Translations under genes and position numbers: made by a program | Part shown: piece by piece, positions 1 through 6,276 of the stretch | How the letters are laid out: every line of letters starts with the position of its first letter | Position numbering within the stretch: the first letter of the stretch is position 1 | The notes under the pieces: generated by a model | What the model saw: only the letters and a program-made list of their open reading frames with translations | Told to the model about the DNA's origin: nothing | The model's database searches: none | Source: Collinsella sp. | GTDB lineage: Bacteria; Actinomycetota; Coriobacteriia; Coriobacteriales; Coriobacteriaceae | Direction: 5' to 3' | Length of the DNA: 11,261 bases | Assembly (NCBI GenBank): GCA_019419405.1 | Contig: DYAA01000190.1 | Span: 1-11,261 of the forward strand

Positions 1-54
1 GGCTATTTTAAACACTGGGAAATCGAGCGTGGAAAGCGGGGGTCTTCGGGGTAT

Positions 55-81
55 AAGACGGCTAATTGTATGCCGTTTTTT
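55..81 (+). terminator. Terminator-like hairpin just upstream of the DJ-1 gene
   Basis: AAGACGGC (55-62) pairs with GCCGTTTT (72-79), with one G-T wobble and a 9-nt loop, and the run of T reaches 81. This is the form of an intrinsic terminator. It ends only one base before the ribosome binding site of the next gene. It may end a transcript from an upstream gene outside the window or act as a leaky leader attenuator. The stem is short and partly A-T, so the call is tentative. Confidence 0.4.
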
Positions 82-94
82 GAAAGGAACCCTT

Positions 95-637
95 ATGCCC
101 AGCGTTGCCGTTCTTGCCGCCGATGGCTTTGAAACGATTGAATGCCTGACCATGGTCGATGTCATGCGTCGCGGCGGCGTGCGCGCCACGCTCGTCTCGA
201 TCATGCCCACGCGCGAGGTCGTAAGCTCGCTGCAGATTCCCGTAACCTGCGACGCACTCTTTGACGAGATCAACTTTGACGAGTACGACTGCGTCGTGCT
301 GCCCGGCGGCCTGCCCGGCGCCACCAACCTGCGCGCCGACCAGCGCGTCTGCGCCGTAGTCTGCGAGTTCGCCGCGACCAAGCATGTTGCCGCCATCTGC
401 GCCGCCCCGTTTATCCTGGGCGAGCTTGACCTGCTCGAGGGACGCCACGCCACGTGCTTCCCCGGCTTTGAGAAGAGCTTCCCCGAGGGTGCCTATACCG
501 GCGACAAGGTCACACACGACGGCAACATCATCACCGCCAGCGGCATGGCCCAGTCGCTCCCCTTTGCGCTTGAGCTGCTGCGTACGCTCGCCGGCGACAA
601 GGCTGTCGAGAAGGTTGCCGAGGGCATTCAGCTATGA
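95..637 (+). CDS. DJ-1/PfpI family protein (YajL/ThiJ-like)
   Basis: A 180-residue protein of the DJ-1/PfpI superfamily, single domain and full length for the family. The conserved acidic residue lies in GFETIE (Glu16), the GGLPGA turn is at 71-76, and the nucleophile elbow AICAAP puts the reactive cysteine at Cys102, equivalent to Cys106 of human DJ-1. Members are cytosolic and have been linked to glyoxalase, deglycase or chaperone activity and to oxidative stress; which applies here cannot be read from sequence. The start at 95 is chosen over the in-frame start at 29 because AAAGGA (83-88) lies 6 nt upstream and the protein then begins at the family-typical first beta strand. The stop overlaps the start of the Maf gene (ATGA), so the two are probably translationally coupled. 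Confidence 0.88.
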   Translation: MPSVAVLAADGFETIECLTMVDVMRRGGVRATLVSIMPTREVVSSLQIPVTCDALFDEINFDEYDCVVLPGGLPGATNLRADQRVCAVVCEFAATKHVAAICAAPFILGELDLLEGRHATCFPGFEKSFPEGAYTGDKVTHDGNIITASGMAQSLPFALELLRTLAGDKAVEKVAEGIQL

Positions 638-1215
638 TTTTGGCTTCGCAATCACCGCGCCGCATCGAGTTGATGCGCGAAGCGGGCTACGACATCCGCG
701 TCATTCCCGCTGACATCGACGAGACTCCTTTTGATGACGAGGCCCCGCTTACGCTTGTCGAGCGCTTGGCTCGCGCTAAGGCTGCCGCCGTTGCCGCCGA
801 GCACGCCGATCCCAGAGAGCTGACCATCGCGGCCGACACCATCGTCACCTTCGATGGCAAGATTTTGGGTAAGCCGGCAAACGAGGACGAAGCCCGTACC
901 ATGCTCCACGAGCTCTCCGGGCGCACGCATCAGGTCGCAACCGGCGTCTGCATCGTTAGAGCCGGAGACGCCACAGCCCCGCACGCCGCCGAGAGCCTGT
1001 CGTTTGTCGATGTGACCGACGTGACGTTCTATGAGCTCACCGACGAGCAGATTGAGCGCTACGTCGCCTCGGGCGAGCCCATGGACAAAGCCGGCGCCTA
1101 CGGCATCCAGGGCGTCGGCGGGCGCATGCTCGTGCATGATATTTCGGGCGACTTCTACAACGTGGTGGGCCTGCCCATCGCTCGCGTCGCGCGTGCGATT
1201 CAAAAACTATCGTAA
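634..1215 (+). CDS. maf: Maf-family nucleoside triphosphate pyrophosphatase
   Basis: A 193-residue Maf protein, of normal length. Maf enzymes hydrolyse non-canonical or excess nucleoside triphosphates to the monophosphate and pyrophosphate, and members have been linked to house-cleaning and to septum or division control. Seen here: the N-terminal SQSPRR motif (5-10) that holds phosphate, AADTIV (66-71) with the probable catalytic Asp68, ILGKP (77-81) with Lys80, HQVATGV (99-105), the EPMDKAGAYGIQG block (148-160) and the C-terminal GDFYNVVGLP (172-181). The pattern suits the dTTP/UTP-acting subgroup (YhdE-like), but this is inference. The start codon overlaps the stop of the DJ-1 gene, and no separate ribosome site is evident, which favours coupling. 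A hairpin at 1224-1246 follows the stop. Confidence 0.92.
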   Translation: MILASQSPRRIELMREAGYDIRVIPADIDETPFDDEAPLTLVERLARAKAAAVAAEHADPRELTIAADTIVTFDGKILGKPANEDEARTMLHELSGRTHQVATGVCIVRAGDATAPHAAESLSFVDVTDVTFYELTDEQIERYVASGEPMDKAGAYGIQGVGGRMLVHDISGDFYNVVGLPIARVARAIQKLS

Positions 1216-1223
1216 TTGCATCT

Positions 1224-1246
1224 GGCGCTGGGTATCCCCCAGCGCC
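1224..1246 (+). terminator. GC-rich hairpin after maf
   Basis: GGCGCTGGG (1224-1232) pairs perfectly with CCCAGCGCC (1238-1246) around a 5-nt loop, 8 nt after the maf stop. The following bases, TACAATTT, give only a weak T-rich tail. It probably ends or slows the DJ-1/maf transcript. A second small hairpin, CCGGGC/GCCCGG (1277-1293), lies in the leader of the next gene. Confidence 0.5.
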
Positions 1247-1316
1247 TACAATTTCGGCGTACCGTACGGATCCCGACCGGGCATAAGGCCCGGCGGAAAA
1301 CCGATAGGAGTAAAAC

Positions 1317-2318
1317 ATGGATACACTGCTTGAGGCCATTGACGTTTGCGATGTCGATGGCTTTTGCTTTGGCAACTACACGGACGAGGAGGCCGGCACC
1401 GGTTGCACCGTAATCGTGGCAACCGAGGGCGCCACCGGCGGTGTTGACGTTCGCGGCGGTGCCCCGGCATCGCGCGAGACCGACCTACTGCGTCCCGAGA
1501 ACACTGTGGACAAGGTCCACGCCGTCTGCCTTTCGGGTGGATCGGCCTTTGGCCTGGAGGCCGCAAGCGGCGTCGCCCGCGAGCTCGAGAGCCGCGGCAT
1601 CGGCCTTCCCGTCGGCCCCACGCAGGTGCCCATCGTGTGCTCCAGCTGCATCTTCGACCTCGCCTTTGGCGACCCCGCCGTACGCCCCGACATTGAGGCT
1701 GGCATCTCCGCCGTGCGCGAGGCGCTCGACAACACCCCCACCACGCTCGAGCAGGGCAATGTAGGTGCCGGCACCGGTGCCACCGTGGGCAAGCTCATGG
1801 GCCCCGCCACCTGCATGAAGGCCGGCCTGGGCGCTGCCGCCGTGGCACTCGGCCCTGTTAAGGTGGGTGCCGTGGTCTCGGTCAACGCCTGCGGCAATGT
1901 CGTCGACCCCTTCACCGGCGAATGGGTCGCTGGTATGCGCGCCGCAGCAGATAGCGACCAGATCGTCGACATGGAGCTCGCAGCCTTTGCCGCCGCCGGC
2001 TCCATGCAAATGCCGCTCGACCGCACCAACACCACCATCAGCTGCATCGTCACCAACGTTGAGCTCACCAAGGCTCAGGCCACCAAGGTCTCCCAGATGG
2101 CCGCAGACGCCTATGCACACGCCATCCGTCCCACGCACACCACGAACGACGGCGACACCATCTACACCCTCGCCAGCGGCAAGCTAGACGCTCAGACAAG
2201 CGCCACCGTTCCCCTAGACCTACTGGGCATGCTCGCCGTAAGGGCCCTACAGACCGCCATCGTAAACGGAGCCAAAAACGCCAAAACCTCCCACGGCATC
2301 CCCGGCGCCGCAAAGTAG
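1317..2318 (+). CDS. P1 family self-processing peptidase (DmpA/NylC-type N-terminal nucleophile hydrolase)
   Basis: A 333-residue member of the P1 family, which includes the L-aminopeptidase/D-esterase DmpA, beta-peptidyl aminopeptidases and the nylon-oligomer hydrolase NylC. These proteins cut themselves before a Ser or Thr that then serves as the N-terminal nucleophile. Seen: the glycine-rich block GNVGAGTGATVGKLMG (147-162); VLSGGSAFGL-like CLSGGSAFGLEAA (71-83); NTTISCIVTN (238-247), where family alignment puts the cut between Asn238 and Thr239; and DGDTIYTLASG (278-288). No signal peptide is visible, so a cytosolic enzyme is likely. The start is supported by TAGGAG (1305-1310), 6 nt upstream. 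The natural substrate cannot be told from sequence. Hairpin element E1 begins 12 nt after the stop. Confidence 0.87.
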   Translation: MDTLLEAIDVCDVDGFCFGNYTDEEAGTGCTVIVATEGATGGVDVRGGAPASRETDLLRPENTVDKVHAVCLSGGSAFGLEAASGVARELESRGIGLPVGPTQVPIVCSSCIFDLAFGDPAVRPDIEAGISAVREALDNTPTTLEQGNVGAGTGATVGKLMGPATCMKAGLGAAAVALGPVKVGAVVSVNACGNVVDPFTGEWVAGMRAAADSDQIVDMELAAFAAAGSMQMPLDRTNTTISCIVTNVELTKAQATKVSQMAADAYAHAIRPTHTTNDGDTIYTLASGKLDAQTSATVPLDLLGMLAVRALQTAIVNGAKNAKTSHGIPGAAK

Positions 2319-2330
2319 CCTAACCTGACC

Positions 2331-2455
2331 GGTTGCCCGGTGGGGCTTGGTTATGTTTGCTGCTCTACAGTCCTGGCTCGCACGAAGAGCACATTAAGTG
2401 CTCTTCGGCTCGTGCGGAACTCGCGACAAACATAACCAAGCCCCACCGGGCAACC
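2331..2455 (+). repeat. Hairpin element E1: 29-bp perfect arms around a conserved core
   Basis: The left arm 2331-2359 and right arm 2427-2455 are exact reverse complements over 29 nt. They enclose a 67-nt core (2360-2426) with its own stem: CGCAC (2379-2383) plus GAAGAGCAC (2384-2392), loop ATTAA, GTGCTCTTC (2398-2406), a GGCTC bulge (2407-2411) and GTGCG (2412-2416). The core matches, in reverse complement, the core of E2. It reads in the sense of the peptidase gene that ends just before it. No T-tract follows either arm, so it is not a classical intrinsic terminator, although it sits where one is expected between convergent genes. Confidence 0.9.
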
Positions 2456-2488
2456 TACTCAACAAGATCCCTTTCAGCCCAGGCCCCT

Positions 2489-2519
2489 GTGTACCGCGCG
2501 TCCAAGATCTTCAAATTCA
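2489..2519 (+). pseudogene. Mirror copy of the glycosyltransferase 3' end
   Basis: Read on the plus strand, this stretch encodes YRASKIFKF, close to YRLASKIFKF at the very C terminus of the minus-strand glycosyltransferase (residues 333-342). The 16-mer AAGATCTTCAAATTCA is at 2504-2519 on plus and 2697-2712 on minus. The match continues past the stop codon in short blocks (AGC, CTGA, AATCG, ATAG) into the arms of E2. It is therefore best read as a decayed inverted duplicate of the gene end, not as a gene. A relic of a second glycosyltransferase is the alternative. The small open frame 2333-2545 that holds it is not otherwise protein-like. Confidence 0.6.
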
Positions 2520-2549
2520 GGCAGCCTGACAATCGATTCTTATAGCAAA

Positions 2550-2659
2550 GGCCCCTTGGCCTTTAGTTTGATACAAGTTCCGCACGAGCCGGAAAGCACT
2601 AAATGTGCTTTCCGTGCGAGCAGGACTGTTCGCAGTAGCAAACTAAAGGCCAAGGGGCC
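2550..2659 (-). repeat. Hairpin element E2: 21-bp perfect arms around the same core as E1
   Basis: The left arm 2550-2570 and right arm 2639-2659 are exact reverse complements over 21 nt, unrelated in sequence to the E1 arms except for the TTTG/CAAA next to the core. The 68-nt core (2571-2638), read on minus, shares ACAGTCCT, GCTCGCACG, AGCACATT, AGTGCT and CGGCTCGTGCGGAACT with E1. Its stem is CGCAC plus GGAAAGCAC, loop ATTTA, GTGCTTTCC, GGCTC bulge, GTGCG. It starts 32 nt after the glycosyltransferase stop and reads in that gene's sense. On minus the right-hand end is followed by CTTTGC, a weak T-tract. Confidence 0.9.
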
Positions 2660-2691
2660 CAGTCAACCTATCAGCAGCGATTACTCAGCAG

Positions 2692-3723
2692 CTAGTTGAA
2701 TTTGAAGATCTTTGAGGCAAGACGGTATAGGCCGAGTGTGGTTTTGTCTCCGGCCCGTCCGCGCAGATTGGTGAAGAACCCGACCACGCCGTAGCGGGCA
2801 CGACGATACATGCGCTCGTCGTAGGCCTTCAAATCATTCCACAGCGTCTTTAGGCGCTCGTCGGCGCAATCTTCCTCGGAAAGTTTGGTGAGTACCGAGC
2901 AAATCGCCATCATCATGGTGAAGTAGCCCATCATGTACGAACGCAGGCGCGACGACTCAACATCGCTGTACAAGTGGTACGACTCCATCATGATACGCGT
3001 AACACGGAACTGCTGGTCCAGACGCTTGACCATCGTTGCCTCGTTGACGCTCTGGCCTTCGCGACCGATAAAGTAGCGGTAGAGGTCAATGTCGGCGTAG
3101 TACATGGTCTTGCAACGCGGCAGCGGTACGTAGGCGTAGATGTTGTCCACATAGAACGTGTGCGGCGGCATGGGAAGGTTGGACTCGCGCAGCACATCCG
3201 TGCGATAGCACAGGCTGTGCATGAGTAGGTTCTGGTCCAGGCGGAAATGACCGATCTGATCCCAGGAAAAGATCTTCTTGCGCGGCAGGGCAAATTTGTA
3301 GCCAATAGCGGTATGCGTTCCCTCGTAAACTTTCTCGTACACGTAGTTCGAGATAAACAGGTCAACGCGCTGGTCGCGCTCCTCAAGGCCACGCAGAATC
3401 GACAGCATGGTCGAAAGGGCAGCGCCGTCAAGCCAGTCGTCCGAGTCGACAACCTTGTAGTAGGTGCCCTGCGCCTCGCGCAAGCCCGAAAGGACGGCGA
3501 TACCGTGGCCGCCGTTCTCCTGATGCACCGCGCGGATAATGCCGGGGTAACGCGCCTCCCACTCGTCGGCCTTAGCGGCCGTCTCGTCCTTGGAACCGTC
3601 ATCGACGATGATAATCTCGATGTCGGTGGCATAATCGCTCCCCTCCAGAATGGAGGTGATGCAATGGTCCATGTCCTTGGCGGCGTTATACGAGGGAATA
3701 CCGAATGTTATGACTTTATGCAT
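2692..3723 (-). CDS. Family 2 glycosyltransferase, probably surface glycan
   Basis: A 343-residue GT-A fold glycosyltransferase of family GT2. It starts with the usual beta strand and loop (VITFGIPSYNAAKDM, 4-18), then IIIVDDGSKDET (37-48), which binds the nucleotide, and VVDSDDW (91-97), whose DSD is the metal-binding DXD motif. A C-terminal region from about 215, rich in Tyr, Arg and Met, is of unknown role. No membrane segment stands out, so it probably acts at the inner face of the membrane. The start at 3723 is preferred over the in-frame ATG at 3741 because the protein then begins at the family start. It overlaps the last 8 nt of glf, which points to coupling. Beside glf, a galactofuranosyltransferase is plausible, but the acceptor is unknown. 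Confidence 0.86.
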   Translation of the reverse strand: MHKVITFGIPSYNAAKDMDHCITSILEGSDYATDIEIIIVDDGSKDETAAKADEWEARYPGIIRAVHQENGGHGIAVLSGLREAQGTYYKVVDSDDWLDGAALSTMLSILRGLEERDQRVDLFISNYVYEKVYEGTHTAIGYKFALPRKKIFSWDQIGHFRLDQNLLMHSLCYRTDVLRESNLPMPPHTFYVDNIYAYVPLPRCKTMYYADIDLYRYFIGREGQSVNEATMVKRLDQQFRVTRIMMESYHLYSDVESSRLRSYMMGYFTMMMAICSVLTKLSEEDCADERLKTLWNDLKAYDERMYRRARYGVVGFFTNLRGRAGDKTTLGLYRLASKIFKFN

Positions 3724-4918
3724 GGCAGGCGATAATCTCATCCGAAAGATCGAGGGCGGAGTTGGTCACGGCATCCATATCGTAGTAACGATACTCGGCC
3801 AAGCGACCCACCGGGTGGAAGTTCGTCAAGTTCTGGACGCGCTCGAGATAGCGCTCGTAGAGCTCGCGGTTCTCGGGCTCCAGAATGGCGTAATAGGGCG
3901 TCTCGCCCGAGCCGGGCGTATAGGCCTTGGAATACTCCTTCATGATGGTGGTCTTGCCGGGCAGGACCTGGCCAGTCATGTTCTTGAACTCGGTGATACG
4001 CGTGTAGTCCTCGCTCGTGGTGTAGTTGACGGTGCCCACGGGCTGGAACTGGTCCATATCGAGCGTCTCGAACTTCATATCGAGCGTGCGGTACGGCAAC
4101 GCACCCAAGTCGAGGCTGAACAGCTCATCGAGAGGACCGGTATAGACAATCTCGCCGCCGTAGACCTTGCCATCGATCTTGACGGTGGTCTCGTCGATTT
4201 CAAAGAGATCGCGGGCGTCCACGTCGCAGAACACGTCAATCAGGTCGTGGTCGAGCATGTGCTCAAAGAGCGCCGTGTAGCCCTCCTGCGGCATGCCCTG
4301 GAAGGGAGCTTGCGGGAAGTAGCGGTCATCATCGCCCACAAAGACGGGAACGCGGCCGGTGATCGAGGGGTCGATCTGATCGGGCGTCTGGCCCCACTGC
4401 TTCATGGTGTAATGCAAAAAGACGTTCTCGTAGACGTAATCGGCGACCTCGGCCAAGTCGGGGTCGTTCTTCTTACGCAGCTCCATAATGGGCACCTTGA
4501 CATCCTTGCCAAAGGTCTCCACGAGCTTCTGATACAGCTCCTCGCCGCGCTCGTCACCAAAGGCGAGCTTGAGACTCGCATGGTTGAAGGGCACGGGCAT
4601 AAGGGTGCCGTTGATGTTGGCGAGCACCTTGTGCTGATAATCCGTCCACTTGGTAAAGCGCGACAGGAAATTGTGCACGCGCTCGTTAAAGGTGTGATAG
4701 ATATGCGGACCGTACTCGTGGATCAGGATTCCGGCCTCGTCAGTGCAGTCATAGGCATTGCCCGCAATGTGGCTACGGCGCTCCAAAACGGCAACACGAT
4801 AGCCGATGGTCTCGGCAAGACGGCGGGCGCAAACGGCACCGGCATATCCAGCACCGACGACAATCATGTCGTACGCGCCGGCGTTAAAGCCTTCAGGCAG
4901 GCCTGAGGTAATCTGCAT
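3716..4918 (-). CDS. glf: UDP-galactopyranose mutase
   Basis: A 400-residue flavoenzyme that interconverts UDP-galactopyranose and UDP-galactofuranose, the donor for galactofuranose in cell-surface glycans. Seen: an FAD-binding Rossmann start MIVVGAGYAGAVCARRLAE (18-36) with GAGYAG at 22-27; ERRSHIAGNAYD (46-57); EYGPHIYHT (68-76); the substrate-loop region around KQWG (173-176) and GRVPV (188-192); TRITEFK (306-312); and GRLAEYRYYDMD (371-382), which closes the FAD site. The protein has about 16 extra residues before the Rossmann strand. The start is supported by AAGGAG, 5 nt upstream on minus. A glycosyltransferase overlaps its 3' end. It is divergent from pta, with a TATAAT box at 4997-5002 on minus. 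Confidence 0.96.
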   Translation of the reverse strand: MQITSGLPEGFNAGAYDMIVVGAGYAGAVCARRLAETIGYRVAVLERRSHIAGNAYDCTDEAGILIHEYGPHIYHTFNERVHNFLSRFTKWTDYQHKVLANINGTLMPVPFNHASLKLAFGDERGEELYQKLVETFGKDVKVPIMELRKKNDPDLAEVADYVYENVFLHYTMKQWGQTPDQIDPSITGRVPVFVGDDDRYFPQAPFQGMPQEGYTALFEHMLDHDLIDVFCDVDARDLFEIDETTVKIDGKVYGGEIVYTGPLDELFSLDLGALPYRTLDMKFETLDMDQFQPVGTVNYTTSEDYTRITEFKNMTGQVLPGKTTIMKEYSKAYTPGSGETPYYAILEPENRELYERYLERVQNLTNFHPVGRLAEYRYYDMDAVTNSALDLSDEIIACHA

Positions 4919-4996
4919 CGATACTCCTTGTCAAAAGCCACGGGCTCGTTAGCTGGGCTTTTCTCGAACATTCTTCGAGACATATTTATCAGAGCG

Positions 4997-5002
4997 ATTA
5001 TA
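4997..5002 (-). promoter_or_regulatory. -10 box (TATAAT) for glf
   Basis: A perfect TATAAT on minus, about 80 nt upstream of the glf start. No good -35 is seen at 16-18 nt (CTCATT or GCTCAT). The -35 region would overlap the facing -10 box of the pta side, so the two promoters may compete. Confidence 0.5.
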
Positions 5003-5016
5003 GCGCTAATGCGTCC

Positions 5017-5022
5017 TATAAT
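5017..5022 (+). promoter_or_regulatory. -10 box (TATAAT) for pta
   Basis: A perfect TATAAT on plus, 128 nt upstream of the pta start, giving a leader of about 120 nt. The expected -35 position (about 4994-4999, GCGATT) is poor. It forms the inverted repeat ATTATAG (4997-5003)/CTATAAT (5016-5022) with the glf box. Confidence 0.5.
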
Positions 5023-5075
5023 GAGCTTGCCACACAAGGAAAGCTCAAGCACCGCGGCGTACAAATTTGAAAGGT

Positions 5076-5096
5076 AAACCCGCTAGCAGCGGGTTT
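5076..5096 (+). terminator. Terminator-like hairpin in the pta leader
   Basis: AAACCCGCT (5076-5084) pairs with AGCGGGTTT (5088-5096), followed by ATTC. No gene ends here: glf and pta diverge. The hairpin lies about 50 nt after the TATAAT box and 53 nt before pta. It may be an attenuator in the leader or the end of a short leader RNA. A hairpin of similar sequence (AATAAACCC/GGGTTTATT) precedes ackA2. Confidence 0.6.
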
Positions 5097-5149
5097 ATTC
5101 GTGAACAGCCGGGCGCCTGGAGCTTAGTGAAACGCTTGTAAGGAGTAAC

Positions 5150-6130
5150 ATGAGCGATTTCCTTAACCGTATGAAGTCTGCCGCCAAGGCCGACCTTAAG
5201 ACGATCGTCCTGCCCGAGGGCGAGGATCCGCGCACCATCGTCGCGGCCACCAAGATCATCGAGGAGGGCCTGGCAAAGATCGTCATCCTGGGCAACCCCG
5301 ACGAGATCAACGTTCCCGGCGCCACCGTCATCGACCCGCGCAATGCCGAGAAGCACGAGGAGTACGCGCAGGAGTTTGCCGAGCTCCGCGCCAAGAAGGG
5401 TGTCACCATCGAGCAGGCTCGCGCCCAGGTGATGGACGCCACCTACTTTGGCACCATGATGGTCAAGATGGGCGACGCCGACGGCCTGGTCTCCGGCGCC
5501 TGCCACTCCACCGCCGATACCCTGCGCCCCGCGCTGCAGATCCTTAAGACCGCCCCGGGCACCAAGCTGGTCTCGGCCTTCTTCGTGATGTGCACCGACA
5601 CCCCGCAATTCGGCACCGACGGCACGCTGATCTTCGCCGACTGCGGCCTCAACATCAACCCGTCCTCCGACGAGCTCTCCGAGATCGCCATCGCCTCGGC
5701 CCACTCCTGGTCCACCTTCATGGGCAATGTTGAGCCGCATGTGGCCATGCTCTCCTACTCCACCATGGGCTCCGCCGGTGGCGAGGTCGCCAAGAAGGTC
5801 CAGGAGGCCGTGAAGTTCTGCAAGGAGAAGGCTCCCGAGCTCGCCATCGACGGCGACCTGCAGCTCGATGCCGCTATCGTCCCCACCGTCGCCCAGCTCA
5901 AGGCTCCCGGCTCCTCTGTCGCCGGCAAGGCCAACGTGCTCGTATTCCCCGACCTCGAGGCCGGCAACATCGGCTACAAGCTGGTCCAGCGCTTCGCCGG
6001 CGCCGATGCTTACGGCCCCATCCTGCAGGGCATCGCCAAGCCGGTTAACGACCTTTCGCGCGGCTGCTCTGCCGACGACATCGTGGGGGTCGTGGCCATC
6101 ACCGCCGTCCAGGCTCAGATGGCTGAGTAG
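5150..6130 (+). CDS. pta: Phosphate acetyltransferase
   Basis: A 326-residue short-form (class I) phosphotransacetylase, converting acetyl-CoA and phosphate to acetyl phosphate and CoA in the cytosol. Seen: IVLPEGEDPRT (19-29); the active-site block MGDADGLVSGACHSTADTLRP (107-127); SYSTMGSA (202-209); NVLVFPDLEAGNIGYKLVQR (262-281); and GPILQGIAKPVNDLSRGCS (289-307). There is no N-terminal DRTGG or P-loop extension as in long enterobacterial Pta. AAGGAG (5140-5145) lies 4 nt upstream of the start. Codon choice is strongly biased to C-ending codons, as in highly expressed genes. It faces the two acetate kinase genes instead of forming an operon with them. Hairpin E3 begins 15 nt after the stop. 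Confidence 0.97.
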   Translation: MSDFLNRMKSAAKADLKTIVLPEGEDPRTIVAATKIIEEGLAKIVILGNPDEINVPGATVIDPRNAEKHEEYAQEFAELRAKKGVTIEQARAQVMDATYFGTMMVKMGDADGLVSGACHSTADTLRPALQILKTAPGTKLVSAFFVMCTDTPQFGTDGTLIFADCGLNINPSSDELSEIAIASAHSWSTFMGNVEPHVAMLSYSTMGSAGGEVAKKVQEAVKFCKEKAPELAIDGDLQLDAAIVPTVAQLKAPGSSVAGKANVLVFPDLEAGNIGYKLVQRFAGADAYGPILQGIAKPVNDLSRGCSADDIVGVVAITAVQAQMAE

Positions 6131-6145
6131 CGCACGCACTCGCCC

Positions 6146-6276
6146 GAAGGCCGTACGGGCTAACTCCTGAAAACGTCCTCGACCAATGAAACGCCCCCGT
6201 TCTGCTCCTTCGGAGCTACGAACGGGGGCGTTTCTGGTCTGCGGATTGTTTTCAGGGGTTAGCCCGCACGGCCTTC
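6146..6276. repeat. Hairpin element E3: 131-nt compound inverted repeat between pta and ackA1
   Basis: Outer arms 6146-6174 and 6248-6276 pair over 27 of 29 positions (one A-C mismatch, one wobble). Inside lie TCC/GGA and GACC/GGTC, then a perfect 15-bp stem, GAAACGCCCCCGTTC (6188-6202) with 6220-6234, capped by GCTCC-TTC-GGAGC. The inner stem ends in GGCGTTTC on both strands, like a bidirectional terminator for the convergent genes. It does not share the E1/E2 core. Confidence 0.88.

Noticed and set aside
2333..2545. A 70-codon open frame across hairpin E1
   Set aside because: It runs through both arms of the palindrome and then the mirror fragment. No ribosome site or protein-like pattern supports it as a gene.
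2331..2659. CRISPR-like or insertion-sequence interpretation of the repeats
   Set aside because: There are only two copies, in inverted orientation, with no spacers, no transposase and no target-site duplication that I can see.
3650..4906. A 418-codon plus-strand open frame opposite glf
   Set aside because: It is a shadow of the glf codon pattern; the product has no recognisable domain.
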